DNA of 64,000 nt from Methylobacterium sp. Leaf465 (GCF_001424705.1 NZ_LMRA01000023.1:65004-129003); one strand, 5' to 3'; counted from the stretch's first letter, positions 17,093-26,007 are shown. Notes: generated from the sequence alone by a model not told the origin. Made by a program: numbers and translations.

Positions 17093-17224
17093 GAAGCTCG
17101 CTGTCGGTTCCGGCGGGACAGGGGCCGCGGATGGAGAACCGCAGGCCTGCTTCTTCGGGAACGTCACGGCGAGAAACGCGGTTCCGGCGATCCGACGGCC
17201 TGCGCCACCGGACCGCTGCCGCCC

Positions 17225-17596
17225 TCAGGCCTCGTCGCCCCGCGCGGCCAGGCGGGCCCGCAGGGACGCGATCTCCGAGCGCGCCGCCCGAAGATCGTGC
17301 ATCAGGCCGATGGGGATGGGCACCGCGGCGGGCGGGTCCGGCACGAACTGGACGCCGACGCAATCGTCGCCCCGCCAGATCAGGCGTACCGGCCGCGTCT
17401 GCCGGGTCTTGCGGATATGGAGGGTGAAAATCTCCGGCAGGGGCACGCCGTCGCTGAGCGCGAGGCGCAAGCCATCGGGACCGCAGTCCCGGATCAGGCA
17501 GGCCGTGTCGGAGGTGTGCGGGGCGATGCGGATCTCGGCGCCGAGAAGGCTCCGCAGCCGGTTGCCCTGTCGACGCTCGCGGGTGATCGAACCCAT
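17225..17596 (-). CDS. PilZ-domain protein, altered motif
   Basis: A 123-residue protein with a PilZ fold. The first c-di-GMP motif RxxxR can be read in ERRQGNRLR. The second, normally (D/N)xSxxG, reads RDCGPDG, with Gly where Ser is expected, so binding may be weakened. The rest (FTLHIRKTRQTRPVRLIWRG, CVGVQFV) is typical. The C-terminal 30 residues form a helix (LRAARSEIASLRARLAARG). Start ATG 17596 has an AGAGGG ribosome site. Single gene; target unknown. Confidence 0.8.
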   Translation of the reverse strand: MGSITRERRQGNRLRSLLGAEIRIAPHTSDTACLIRDCGPDGLRLALSDGVPLPEIFTLHIRKTRQTRPVRLIWRGDDCVGVQFVPDPPAAVPIPIGLMHDLRAARSEIASLRARLAARGDEA

Positions 17597-17691
17597 GTGA
17601 CCCTCTTCAGTAAGTCGCCTGGGGGTAACAGGGTTGTGGCCTCCCGGTGCCGGTGGGCGAAAGCGCCGGAGCGATTCATTGTCCGGTAGGG

Positions 17692-18465
17692 TTAAGGCGT
17701 CCGCTCCGGCTCTCCGTGACGGGTCGGGGCCTCGACGTCGCCGCGCTGCTGCAGAACCAGGGCGACGAACCAGCAGAGGGCGGCCCAGGCGGCTCCGACG
17801 CACCAGCCGGCGACCACGTCGCTCGGCCAGTGCACCCCGAGATAGATGCGGCTGAGCCCCACCAGCAGCGTCATCGACACCCCGACGATGAGCACCAGGA
17901 TCTTCACCCCGCGCTGGCGGTCCACCCGGGCGATCAGGCTCGCCAGGGTCAGGTAGGCGATGGCCGACATCATGGCGTGGCCGCTGGGGAAGCTCGCGGT
18001 GAACACCTCCATCCCGTGGGGCACGAGGTCCGGGCGGGGGCGCTGGTAGAACATCTTGAGCACCGTCGAGGCGATCTCGCCGCCGCCGATCGCCGCGACC
18101 ACGAAGACGGCGATGCGCCGGCGCCCCGTCATCGCCAGATAGGCGCAGGCCGCTGCCGTCACGAACACGATGGTGAAGACGCTGCCGAGCCCGGTGATGT
18201 CGCGCATGGTCTCTTCGAGCCAGCGCGGCCCGATCGGGTCGGAGAGATCGGCGGGATTGCGCAGGGCGAGGAGGATCTTGCGGTCGAGGGCGGCGGTCGA
18301 GCCCTCGCCGACCTCGTTGGCCAGGGCGAAGAATCCGTAGCCGAGGAGACTCACCGCCAGCAGCGCCAGGACCGGGCCGACCTCGTTCAGGCGCAGGGCC
18401 AGGCGCAGGGCGTTCGCCCGGGTGACGAGCGGATTGTTGCGGTAGCCGGAGGGCAGGGCTTTCAT
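17692..18465 (-). CDS. PAP2-family membrane phosphatase
   Basis: A 257-residue polytopic protein with the three PAP2 phosphatase motifs in order: KMFYQRPRP (KX6RP, near residue 135), FPSGHAMM (PSGH) and SRIYLGVHWPSD (SRX5HX3D). Six membrane helices place the active site at the periplasmic face. Likely substrates are phosphatidic acid, undecaprenyl diphosphate or related lipid phosphates; sequence alone does not decide. Start ATG 18465. Same strand as the PilZ gene, 95 bases apart. Confidence 0.9.
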   Translation of the reverse strand: MKALPSGYRNNPLVTRANALRLALRLNEVGPVLALLAVSLLGYGFFALANEVGEGSTAALDRKILLALRNPADLSDPIGPRWLEETMRDITGLGSVFTIVFVTAAACAYLAMTGRRRIAVFVVAAIGGGEIASTVLKMFYQRPRPDLVPHGMEVFTASFPSGHAMMSAIAYLTLASLIARVDRQRGVKILVLIVGVSMTLLVGLSRIYLGVHWPSDVVAGWCVGAAWAALCWFVALVLQQRGDVEAPTRHGEPERTP

Positions 18466-18555
18466 GCGGGCGTCTTCGCGAACTGGTCGATGGGGGGCTG
18501 GGGGCTCCCGGCATAGCGGATCGGCGGGGCGTCCTCCATCCGGGCGGACGCGGCG

Positions 18556-19086
18556 TTACCCGAACGCGAAGCTGGCGCGACGCTCCCAGGGACCGCCGAG
18601 GTAGCGCCAGAGCAGAAGGCCCGGCGCCGTGAACCGGAAGGGCGTGAAATCCGCCTCCAGCTCGGCGTGCAGCGTCCGGGCGGTGCCGGGATCGACCTTG
18701 TTCTGCACCGTGACGTGCGGGCGCCAGCCCTGCCGATCCTGCACGGTCAGGCCCTCGCCCAAAGCCTCGAACGGGTCGGCGAGCCGCGCCCGGAAGGCCG
18801 AGAGGGCGTCGGAGGCGAGCACGTAGGCGACGCCGCGCCCGGTGAAGCGCAGGCCGGTCACCGCCACCTCCGGCGGCGCCTGGGTCCGGGTCATCGCCGA
18901 CAGGGTCTCGACGATGCCCGGCTCGCTCGGGCCCGGCAGGTGGTGGAACAGGGTCGCGTGGGCCGGGATGTGGTTCAGCGCCTTCGGGAAGTGCCGGCGG
19001 CGCAGGCCGTCGAACCGCGCGAAGGTGTCGGGATCCATCCCCAGGGTGAGGATCAGCGGGTCGGGCGTGGGGGTGTGGTCTGTCAT
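18556..19086 (-). CDS. 2H phosphoesterase (2'-5' RNA ligase-like)
   Basis: A 176-residue protein with the two HxT motifs of the 2H phosphoesterase fold: HATLFHHLPG near residue 43 and HVTVQNKV near residue 128. The domain spans the whole length, beginning LILTLGMDPDTFARFDGLRR. Bacterial members hydrolyse or ligate 2'-5' or cyclic phosphodiester bonds in RNA or nucleotides; the true substrate is generally unknown. Start ATG 19086. It diverges from the AlgX/AlgJ-like gene, and precedes the PAP2 gene on the same strand. Confidence 0.8.
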   Translation of the reverse strand: MTDHTPTPDPLILTLGMDPDTFARFDGLRRRHFPKALNHIPAHATLFHHLPGPSEPGIVETLSAMTRTQAPPEVAVTGLRFTGRGVAYVLASDALSAFRARLADPFEALGEGLTVQDRQGWRPHVTVQNKVDPGTARTLHAELEADFTPFRFTAPGLLLWRYLGGPWERRASFAFG

Positions 19087-19215
19087 GGTCCGATCCGGCG
19101 TGAGGCAGGGAGATGGCGCGGGCGGGGGCTGCGTCCAGGGCCGCCGCCACGGTCCGCGGCGTGGCCGCCGCCGCCCGGCCTGTTCAGGGCGGTCCGGGCC
19201 GGGTAGAGAGCCCCG

Positions 19216-20196
19216 ATGCGGCGCAAACACCGGGAAATCGTCCATGTGGGGCGCGAGGGCTGGCTCTTCCTGATCGGAGGCACGAACGGTGTCCTCGAGC
19301 AGTATCGCGCCAGCCTGTCCCGGTGGTGGCGCCTGCGCGGCTGGGTCAAGCTCGTCACGGCGCGGGCCGCCCGGGCCCAGGCGCTTGGCATCCGCTACGT
19401 GCACGTCGTCGTGCCCGAGAAGCTGTCGGTCTACGACGACCGGACCCAGGATCTGCGCTTCGATCCGCGCCAGGCGCCCACCCGCGTGCTGGCGCGGCGG
19501 CTGATCAACAATCCCCACTACGTCGACCTGCTGGCGCCGATGCGGGCGGCGCGCGACGGCGCGGTGCCGCTCTACTACCGCACCGACACGCACTGGAACT
19601 ACGAGGGCTGCCGGCTGGCCTACGGCGTGCTGATGCGGGCCTGCGGCGCGGTGCCCCCGGCCGATCTCGATGCCCGCGAGCGCTACGAGACCACCCGGGT
19701 GCGCGATCTGGGCGAGAAGATTCCGGAGAAGCCGATCGAGACGGCGAGCCATGCGGTGCTCGACCGCGACGCCCGTCGGACCTACGCGAGCCCGCTCGTG
19801 GCCGCCTACGAGGCCGCCGGCCGCGCCCCGGATCTCCATGTGGGCGCCCATGTCTGCTTCCGGAACGACCGGCCGGACGTCGATCCGCGCACCCTGGTGC
19901 TGTTCGGCGATTCCTACGCGCATTTCGCGCCGATCATGCTCACCGGCATCCTGGCGGAGAGCTTCCGCGAGGTGCACTTCGTCTGGTCGTCGAGCATCGA
20001 CTGGGGCTACGTCGAGCGGGTGCGGCCCGACCTCCTGGTCTTCGAGATGGCCGAGCGCTTCGTCACGCGCCTGCCGGACGACACCTTCGACATCGCGACC
20101 TACCAGAAGGGCGAGCACCTCGCGGCCGCCGCGCCCGCCGTCGCGGCCCCCCCGGCCGAGGTCCCCGCACCGGAGGGGCTGTCCGCCGAGGCCTGA
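19216..20196 (+). CDS. AlgX/AlgJ-like O-acetyltransferase (SGNH-like)
   Basis: A 326-residue protein without a clear signal peptide. It begins HVGREGWLFLIGGTNGVLEQ, the GRDGWLFL-type opening of AlgX/AlgJ proteins. The catalytic pieces are DTHWN (Asp/His, in YYRTDTHWNYEG near residue 125) and LFGDSYAHF (the GDS serine, near residue 232). AlgX/AlgJ proteins move acetyl groups onto exopolysaccharide. Here there is no alginate cluster or MBOAT partner in view, so the acceptor is unknown. The C-terminal 25 residues are Ala/Pro-rich. Start ATG 19216; it runs in the same direction as the next gene, 44 bases away. Confidence 0.72.
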   Translation: MRRKHREIVHVGREGWLFLIGGTNGVLEQYRASLSRWWRLRGWVKLVTARAARAQALGIRYVHVVVPEKLSVYDDRTQDLRFDPRQAPTRVLARRLINNPHYVDLLAPMRAARDGAVPLYYRTDTHWNYEGCRLAYGVLMRACGAVPPADLDARERYETTRVRDLGEKIPEKPIETASHAVLDRDARRTYASPLVAAYEAAGRAPDLHVGAHVCFRNDRPDVDPRTLVLFGDSYAHFAPIMLTGILAESFREVHFVWSSSIDWGYVERVRPDLLVFEMAERFVTRLPDDTFDIATYQKGEHLAAAAPAVAAPPAEVPAPEGLSAEA

Positions 20197-20240
20197 GCGC
20201 CCATCTTTCCGCGGACACGCAAACGCGGGAGGGAACGATC

Positions 20241-21218
20241 ATGGGGCTGCTCGTCGACGGCGTCTGGCAGGATACCTGGTACGACACCAAGGAGACCGGC
20301 GGCCGCTTCAAGCGTACCGACGCCAAGTTCCGGAACTGGATCACCGCCGACGGATCCCCCGGTCCCAGCGGGGAGGGCGGGTTCCCGGCGGAGGCCGGGC
20401 GCTACCACCTCTACGTGTCGCTGGCCTGCCCCTGGGCCCACCGCACCCTGATCGTGCGGGCCCTGAAGGGCCTGGAGGCGGCGATCTCGGTCTCTGTGGT
20501 CGATCCGCACATGGGCCCGGAGGGCTGGGTCTTCGGCGATTCGCCCGGCGCCACGCCCGACACGGTCAACGGCGCGACCCGCCTCTACGAGGTCTACCTG
20601 AAGAACGATCCCGGCTTCACCGGCCGCGTCACCGTGCCGGTGCTGTGGGACAAGCAGCGCGCCGCCATCGTGTCGAACGAGTCGGCCGAGATCATCCGGA
20701 TGCTGAACGGCGCCTTCGGGACCGCCGGGCCGGACCTCTACCCGGCCGACCTCGCGGGCACGATCGACGCGGTCAACGCCCGGGTCTACGACGCCGTCAA
20801 CAACGGGGTGTACAAGGCGGGCTTCGCCACCGAGCAGGCCGCCTACGCGGAGGCCTTCACCGCGCTGTTCGCCGAACTCGACGCCCTGGAGGCCCGCCTC
20901 GACACGGCGCGCTACCTCTGCGGCGACCGGCTGACCGAGGCGGATCTCCGCCTCTTCACCACCCTGGTGCGGTTCGACGCCGTCTATGTCGGGCATTTCA
21001 AGTGCAACCGCCATCGCATCGCCGACTATCCCAATCTGTCGAACTATCTGCGCGACCTCTACGCCCTGCCGGGGGTCGCCGGCACGGTGAACCTCGCCCA
21101 TATCAAGCGGCACTATTACGAGAGCCACCCGACCATCAATCCGACCCGGATCGTGCCCCTCGGGCCGGCCCTCGACTTCGACGGCCCGAACGACCGCGCC
21201 GCCCGCTTTCCCGCCTGA
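20241..21218 (+). CDS. Glutathionyl-hydroquinone reductase
   Basis: A 325-residue Xi-class glutathione transferase (YqjG/ECM4 type). The catalytic signature is ACPWAHRTLI (Cys near residue 61), followed by the family loop DPHMGPEGWVF and VPVLWDKQ; the C-terminal helical domain has CGDRLTEADLRLFTTLVRFD and YPNLSNYLRDLYALPG. These enzymes reduce glutathionylated hydroquinones with GSH, helping recycle quinones and chlorinated aromatics. Start ATG 20241 with a GGGAGGGAA ribosome site. Every expected motif is present. Confidence 0.95.
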   Translation: MGLLVDGVWQDTWYDTKETGGRFKRTDAKFRNWITADGSPGPSGEGGFPAEAGRYHLYVSLACPWAHRTLIVRALKGLEAAISVSVVDPHMGPEGWVFGDSPGATPDTVNGATRLYEVYLKNDPGFTGRVTVPVLWDKQRAAIVSNESAEIIRMLNGAFGTAGPDLYPADLAGTIDAVNARVYDAVNNGVYKAGFATEQAAYAEAFTALFAELDALEARLDTARYLCGDRLTEADLRLFTTLVRFDAVYVGHFKCNRHRIADYPNLSNYLRDLYALPGVAGTVNLAHIKRHYYESHPTINPTRIVPLGPALDFDGPNDRAARFPA

Positions 21219-21280
21219 GCCCGGAGCCCTGCGCGCCCGCAGCCCCTCGACGAACCGACCCGCAGCCTTACATCGGAATC

Positions 21281-21769
21281 ATGATGCGCCTCTCGACCAC
21301 CCGCCTCGTCCTTCTCGCCGCCCCGCTGCTCACGGCCGCGCCCGCCTTCGCCCAGACGGCCGTCAAGCTCGAGGGGCGCTGCGAGAAGCTCGTGATCGCC
21401 GGCCAGGACGTCTCGGCCACCTGCAAGAACACCCTGATGAACACGGTCTCGCGCAACCGCACGAGCTTCGACTTCGCCGCCGAGGGCCGGTCCCTGAGCT
21501 TCAGCGGCAACGGCGCCCAGCAGGAGCGGACGGAGGAGACCGACCCGCTTCAGCCGATCAACCTCGTGATCCCGAGCGAGACCACCAAGGACGGCGTGGT
21601 CCAGGGCCCTCTGGTCGCCGTCGGCTCCTGCGCCTTTAGCACCCCGGAGCCGGGCAAGACGACGATCACCTGCGAGGCGAACGCCGCCAAGGGAACCTAC
21701 CAGGGTGTCTTCGTGACCGATGCCAAGGCACCGGATGCGGGCAAGGCCGGCGGCAGCGCCCCCCGCTAG
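21281..21769 (+). CDS. Secreted hypothetical protein
   Basis: A 162-residue protein with a signal peptide (MMRLSTTRLVLLAAPLLTAA, cleavage probably after AFAQ). The mature part has three or four Cys (GRCEKLV, ATCKNTL, GSCAF, TCEAN) that could form two disulfides, and a beta-rich, polar sequence. I do not recognise a family. Two consecutive ATGs at 21281 and 21284 are equally possible starts. It follows the glutathionyl-hydroquinone reductase by 62 bases on the same strand. Confidence 0.7.
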   Translation: MMRLSTTRLVLLAAPLLTAAPAFAQTAVKLEGRCEKLVIAGQDVSATCKNTLMNTVSRNRTSFDFAAEGRSLSFSGNGAQQERTEETDPLQPINLVIPSETTKDGVVQGPLVAVGSCAFSTPEPGKTTITCEANAAKGTYQGVFVTDAKAPDAGKAGGSAPR

Positions 21770-21953
21770 GAGCGCGGGTTTCCTCCGGTGGGTGGGTCGT
21801 GTCGAAGCGGGATCCGCCGATGACCCGGGGGCGATTGCGTGTGGACGTCCGCTCTGGTCCGAGCGAGCGGAGTTCCCATCTCTTGACGCAGGACGGAACG
21901 GGTGGACAGACCCGGACCCTCCGACGGATCCAAACGAAGGCCTCGAGGACGTT

Positions 21954-22853
21954 ATGCTGAACGATGCGCCGGTGCCGGGCGGCCCCACCCCCACCAAGGA
22001 CGTGACCACGGCGAGCTTCCGCCAGGACGTCATCGCCGAGTCGATGCAGCAGCCCGTGCTCGTCGACTTCTGGGCCCCGTGGTGCGGCCCGTGCAAGCAG
22101 CTCGCCCCCGTGCTGGAGAAGGTGGTCGCGGGTTCCGCCGGCAAGGTGAAGCTCGTCAAGATGAACATCGACGAGCATCCCTCCATCGCCGGCCAGCTCG
22201 GCATCCAGTCGATCCCCGCCGTGATCGCGTTCGACAAGGGGCAGCCGGTCGACGGGTTCATGGGCGCGGTGCCCGAGGCCCAGATCAAGGACTTCATCAC
22301 GCGCCTGGCCGGCCCCGCCGGTCCGACGCCGATCGAGGAGGCCCTGTCCGAGGCCGAGGCCCTCCTCGGGGTCGGCGACGTGGCGCAGGCCGCGCAGCTC
22401 TACGCCGCCGTGCTCGCCGAGGAGCCCGCGAACGTCGACGCGATCGCGGCCCTGGCCAAGATCCAGCTCGACGCCGGCGACATCGAGAACGCCAAGGAGC
22501 TCGTCGCCATGGCGCCGCCCGAGACGGCGTCCCATGCCGGCCTCGCCAGCGTGCGCGCGGCGATCGAGCTCGCCGAGCAGGCGGCGGCCCTGGGCGACCT
22601 CGGTACCTTTCAGGCCCGGATCGAGGCAGACCCGAACGATTTCCAGGCTCGCTTCGACCTCGCGCTCGGTCTCAACGGCCGCAACCTGCGCGACGAGGCG
22701 GTGGACCAGCTCATCGAGATCGAGCGCCGGGACCGCACCTGGAACGAGGGCGCGGCGCGCAAGCAGCTCCTCACCTTCTTCGAGGCCTGGGGCCTGATGG
22801 ACAAGGCCTCGATCCGCGGGCGGCGACGCCTGTCGACGCTCGTCTTCGCGTGA
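21954..22853 (+). CDS. Thioredoxin-TPR protein (CnoX/YbbN type)
   Basis: A 299-residue protein. Residues 15-125 are a thioredoxin domain with the active site FWAPWCGPCKQ, here a true redox CGPC (E. coli CnoX has lost it). Residues 130-299 are TPR-like helices (AEALLGVGDVAQAAQLYAAV; FDLALGLNGRNLRDEAVDQL). The layout matches CnoX/YbbN, a chaperone-like holdase that hands clients to DnaK and GroEL and protects cysteines in oxidative stress. Start ATG 21954. First gene of a likely four-gene run ending with the asparaginase. Confidence 0.88.
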   Translation: MLNDAPVPGGPTPTKDVTTASFRQDVIAESMQQPVLVDFWAPWCGPCKQLAPVLEKVVAGSAGKVKLVKMNIDEHPSIAGQLGIQSIPAVIAFDKGQPVDGFMGAVPEAQIKDFITRLAGPAGPTPIEEALSEAEALLGVGDVAQAAQLYAAVLAEEPANVDAIAALAKIQLDAGDIENAKELVAMAPPETASHAGLASVRAAIELAEQAAALGDLGTFQARIEADPNDFQARFDLALGLNGRNLRDEAVDQLIEIERRDRTWNEGAARKQLLTFFEAWGLMDKASIRGRRRLSTLVFA

Positions 22854-22881
22854 GGCCGCGAACGAACCGCAGGGGAACACG

Positions 22882-23550
22882 ATGAGCACGCATGCGGGCT
22901 ACAAGGGACCGGCCGACTGCCCCGGAGTGATTCCGGTCTTCCCGCTGCCCGGTGCGCTGCTGCTGCCGCGCGGACAGATGCCGCTGAACATCTTCGAGCC
23001 GCGCTACCTCGCCATGATCGACGATGCCCTGCGGAACGACCGGATCATCGGCATGATCCAGCCCGACGTGGAGGCGGGCTCGTCGCCGATGACGCCGAAA
23101 CTCTTCCGCGTCGGCTGCGCCGGGCGGATCACCCAGTTCGCCGAGACCGGTGACGGGCGCTACCTCATCTCGCTCACCGGCATCGCCCGGTTCCGGGTGG
23201 AGAGCGAGCTCGCCACCACCACCCGCTACCGCCGCTGCCAGGTCTCCTACGACGACTTCGCCACGGATTTCGAGGCGCGGGCGGGTGAGGCGGCGGTGGA
23301 CCGGGAGGGCGTGCTCAAGGCCCTGCGCGACTTCGTCGAGGTCAACGACCTCAAGGTCGATTGGGCCGGCATCGAGGAGGCGCCCAACGAGGCCCTCGTC
23401 AACGCCCTCTGCATGATGAGTCCCTTCGGCGCCCGCGAGAAGCAGGCCATGCTGGAGGCGCCGGACCTCAAGACGCGGGCCGAGGTCTTGATTGCGGTGA
23501 CCGAAATGGAGTTGGTGCGCGGGTCGGGCTCCGAGCCCACGCTGCAATAG
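22882..23550 (+). CDS. Lon N-terminal (substrate-binding) domain protein
   Basis: A 222-residue stand-alone LON N domain: IPVFPLPGALLLPRGQMPLN opens the domain, then IFEPRYLAMIDDALRNDRIIG and GRITQFAETGDGRYLISLTG. There is no ATPase or protease domain. Such proteins are common in alphaproteobacteria; a role as adaptor for protein quality control is guessed from the domain. The gene follows the thioredoxin-TPR gene by 28 bases with an AGGGG ribosome site, a steady pairing in related genomes as I recall. Confidence 0.88.
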   Translation: MSTHAGYKGPADCPGVIPVFPLPGALLLPRGQMPLNIFEPRYLAMIDDALRNDRIIGMIQPDVEAGSSPMTPKLFRVGCAGRITQFAETGDGRYLISLTGIARFRVESELATTTRYRRCQVSYDDFATDFEARAGEAAVDREGVLKALRDFVEVNDLKVDWAGIEEAPNEALVNALCMMSPFGAREKQAMLEAPDLKTRAEVLIAVTEMELVRGSGSEPTLQ

Positions 23551-23577
23551 TTTTTTCCCGCGAAGGATACGCCCCAG

Positions 23578-23784
23578 ATGGCCGATGACACCCCGGGCCC
23601 CGTCGAGGCCACCCGCGTCGACCCCAAGCTCCTCGAGCTCCTCGTCTGCCCGTTGACGAAGGACACCCTCGAATACGATGCCGGCCGCCAGGAGCTGGTG
23701 AGCCGCTCCGCCCGCCTCGCCTATCCGATCCGCGACGGCATCCCGATCATGCTGCCGGAAGAGGCGCGGGCGCTCACCGACTGA
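23578..23784 (+). CDS. Trm112-family small protein (UPF0434)
   Basis: A 68-residue protein with the Trm112 pattern: [16 protein letters not shown] at the start and [17 protein letters not shown] at the end. Only one Cys remains of the zinc-binding set, as in many bacterial UPF0434 members. The eukaryotic relative activates methyltransferases; the bacterial function is unsettled. GAAGGA ribosome site; 27 bases after the Lon-N gene and 14 before the asparaginase gene. Confidence 0.88.
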   Translation: MADDTPGPVEATRVDPKLLELLVCPLTKDTLEYDAGRQELVSRSARLAYPIRDGIPIMLPEEARALTD

Positions 23785-23798
23785 TCGGCCGCGCCGGC

Positions 23799-24794
23799 AT
23801 GACCGATCGCCCGACCATCGCCCTCGTCGCCACCGGCGGCACCATCGCGATGAAGCACGATCCCGTCACGGGGGCCCCGGTGCCCGCCCTGACGGGGGCC
23901 GACCTCGCCGCCGCGGTGCCGCGCTTGGCCGACCTCGCCCGGATCGCGGTGGTGGAGTTCGCCAACGTGCCGAGCGCCTATATGGGCCCGGACCTCTGGC
24001 CCGGCCTCAGCCGCACGGTGGCGGACCTGCTGGCGCGGTCGGACATCGCGGGCGCCATCGTCCTGCACGGCACCGACACCCTCGACCAGACCGCCTATTT
24101 CCTCGATCTGACGCTGGCGAGCGACAAGCCGGTGGTGATGGTGGGCGCCCAGCGCAACGCCTCCGAGGCGGATGCCGACGGCGCGCGCAACCTCCTCAAT
24201 GCGGTCCGCCAGATCCTGGCCCAGGGCGCGCGCGAAGATCTGCGTGGGCTGGGGGTGACGGTGACGCTGAACCACAACATCAACGCCGCCCGCGCGGTGC
24301 GGAAGTCCCACACCAACAACGTCGAGACCTTCAATTCCGGCGAGGCCGGCTTCCTCGGGCAGGTGGACGAGGACCGGGTCGTGTTCGCCCGCAAGCCCCT
24401 GCGGCGCCAGACCCTGCCGCTCCCCGAGCGGCTCGCCCGGGTCGCGCTCGTGGCGATGGCGGCCGGTGACGACGGGCGCCAGCTCCGCCACGCGGTGGCG
24501 GATGGGGCCGAGGGCGTGGTGATCGCCGCCTACGGCTTCGGCAACGTCAGCGAGGCCCTCTACGACGCGGTGGTCGAGGCCATCGCCGCCGGCGTCACCA
24601 TCGTGGTGGCGAGCCAGGTCCCGCATGGCCGGGCGCTGCCCGTCTACGGCTTCAAGGGCGGCGGCAGCACGCTGCGGGCGGCCGGCGCGGTCTTCGCCGA
24701 CGACCTCTCGCCGGACAAGGCCAGGGTCCTGGCGCTCCTCGCCCTGCCGATCACCCGGGACCGCCAAGCATTGCAAGCGTATTACGACCGGTAA
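23799..24794 (+). CDS. L-asparaginase
   Basis: A 331-residue asparaginase of the bacterial type I/II fold. The two catalytic threonine motifs are ATGGTIAMK (Thr12 or Thr15) and ILHGTDTLDQTAYFLDLTL (near residue 90, TDT). No signal peptide is present, so the enzyme should be cytoplasmic. It hydrolyses asparagine to aspartate and ammonia. Start ATG 23799, 14 bases after the Trm112-like gene, suggesting co-transcription with the thioredoxin-Lon-Trm112 run. A hairpin follows the stop. Confidence 0.9.
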   Translation: MTDRPTIALVATGGTIAMKHDPVTGAPVPALTGADLAAAVPRLADLARIAVVEFANVPSAYMGPDLWPGLSRTVADLLARSDIAGAIVLHGTDTLDQTAYFLDLTLASDKPVVMVGAQRNASEADADGARNLLNAVRQILAQGAREDLRGLGVTVTLNHNINAARAVRKSHTNNVETFNSGEAGFLGQVDEDRVVFARKPLRRQTLPLPERLARVALVAMAAGDDGRQLRHAVADGAEGVVIAAYGFGNVSEALYDAVVEAIAAGVTIVVASQVPHGRALPVYGFKGGGSTLRAAGAVFADDLSPDKARVLALLALPITRDRQALQAYYDR

Positions 24795-24796
24795 CG

Positions 24797-24833
24797 CCAA
24801 GCTTCGGCTTGGTCCTGGGCCATGGTCATGGCC
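24797..24833 (+). terminator. Hairpins after the asparaginase gene
   Basis: CCAAGC-TTCG-GCTTGG (24797-24812) is a stable tetraloop hairpin two bases past the stop codon. A second near-palindrome, GGCCATG-GT-CATGGCC (24818-24833), follows at once. Neither is followed by a run of T, so this is a possible rho-type or 3'-end-protecting structure rather than a classic terminator. Confidence 0.5.
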
Positions 24834-25005
24834 TGTTCAGACACGTTCGGCAATAAGTCTCATCCATCGATTGCGGCGCTTGTCACAATCCTGCCGCTTC
24901 GGCGGGTATGCTCAGCGCACTCTCACTTGATCGTCTGCTTGAACCGCCGGTGCGCCATCCTGTGGCCGCGGCTCGGACGGACGCTGTTTTGCCGAAGGAT
25001 GATGC

Positions 25006-25401
25006 ATGTCCAAAGTTGCGGTGGTTCTGGCGCTCGGAGCCGGCCTGTCCTCGCCCGCGATGATCCCGGCCGCGGCCCGCGACGGCGGAAACTTCAACGG
25101 GACCTGGTCGGTGGAACTGGTCACCGAGAGCGGCATGGTCTGCGACAGCCGCTACACCTATGCGGTGTCGGTGCAGGAGGGGCAGGTGCGCCTCACCTCC
25201 GCGGCGGCCGGCGCCACCCTGAACGGCCGCGTCGGGCCGGACGGCACGGTCGGCCTCAACGTCTCGAACGGCACCGCCTCGGGTGCGGTCTCGGGCCGCC
25301 TCCAGGCCCAGAGCGGCGGCGGCACCTGGAAGGTCTCCTCCCTGTGCTCGGGCCGCTGGACGGCCCGACGCCACACCACCCGGACCGCCCAGGCGGAGTA
25401 G
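25006..25401 (+). CDS. Secreted hypothetical protein, beta-rich
   Basis: A 131-residue protein with an N-terminal signal (MSKVAVVLALGAGLSS, cleavage near AAARD). The mature part is beta-rich with a regular pattern (NGTWSVELVTESGMVCD, YAVSVQEGQVRL, GRVGPDGTVGLNV, GSGxW-like GGGTWKV, CSGRWTARR) and two Cys that may pair. This looks like the conserved Rhizobiales secreted family with a W-x6-C and a C-x-G-x-W end; no function is known. Start ATG 25006. It has its own upstream region of 210 bases. Confidence 0.7.
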   Translation: MSKVAVVLALGAGLSSPAMIPAAARDGGNFNGTWSVELVTESGMVCDSRYTYAVSVQEGQVRLTSAAAGATLNGRVGPDGTVGLNVSNGTASGAVSGRLQAQSGGGTWKVSSLCSGRWTARRHTTRTAQAE

Positions 25402-25527
25402 GGTTCGAGCCGGACGCGGCCCGCTTCCCTGGCGGATCGCGGGCCTGAAGGGACTCTCGTCGCGCTTGTGGACGACCGCGACCGGCGGTCGATCCGCGGT
25501 GGACGGGGCCCCAGGGCCCCCGCGCCT

Positions 25528-25556
25528 CACCCCTCCCCACAGGGGGAGAGGGACGA
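25528..25556. repeat. Small GC-rich palindromic repeat, intergenic copy
   Basis: CACCCCTCCCCACAGGGGGA continues with GAGGGACGA. It folds as a CTCCCC/GGGGAG hairpin and shares the block GGGGAGAGGGACG with the copy at 31407-31437. It lies in the 190-base gap between the hypothetical gene and the SpoIIAA-like gene. Confidence 0.5.
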
Positions 25557-25594
25557 GCCGGCCGGATGCGTGTCCCGGCCGTCGGGTCAGGGCC

Positions 25595-25954
25595 TCAGGC
25601 GGCCGCGAGCCATTGGCGCGCTTCCTCGATATGCGCGCGGTCGAAGGTCTTGATCTGGGCCGGCGAGACCTTGCCGAAGGTGTCGGCGATCATCCGCAGC
25701 CACGAGGCGTCGGTCACCAGGGCGACGTGGCTGACGCCCTTCATCATGGCAAGGCCGAAGCGCGGGTCCTTGAAGAACGCGGCCGGCTCCATGCCCTTGA
25801 AGTCGCGCACGTCTTCCAGGAGCTTGATCTTGCCGCCCTTGTCGAGGTCGGCCTGCATGGCGGTGATGACGGTGTTCATGTCCGCATCGGTGATCTGTCC
25901 GTCGACCACGATCTCGGCGACGCTCGAATCCGGCTTCTTGGTGTAGGTCAGCAC
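25595..25954 (-). CDS. SpoIIAA-like (STAS-fold) protein
   Basis: A 119-residue protein of the SpoIIAA-like family: MLTYTKKPDSSVAEIVVDGQ, then KIKLLEDVRDFKGMEPAAFF and GVSHVALVTDASWLRMIAD. Members have a STAS-like alpha/beta fold; the role is unknown and may be lipid or partner binding. A GTG at 25963 is also in frame, but the ribosome site GAGGAG abuts it; GTG 25954 has the same GAGGAG at a spacing of 8, so I chose 25954. Single-gene unit. Confidence 0.75.
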   Translation of the reverse strand: MLTYTKKPDSSVAEIVVDGQITDADMNTVITAMQADLDKGGKIKLLEDVRDFKGMEPAAFFKDPRFGLAMMKGVSHVALVTDASWLRMIADTFGKVSPAQIKTFDRAHIEEARQWLAAA

Positions 25955-26007
25955 GTGGGGCACTCCTCAGGGGATCGAACGCTACCCAAGCGAACGTCGG
26001 GCCAGCG

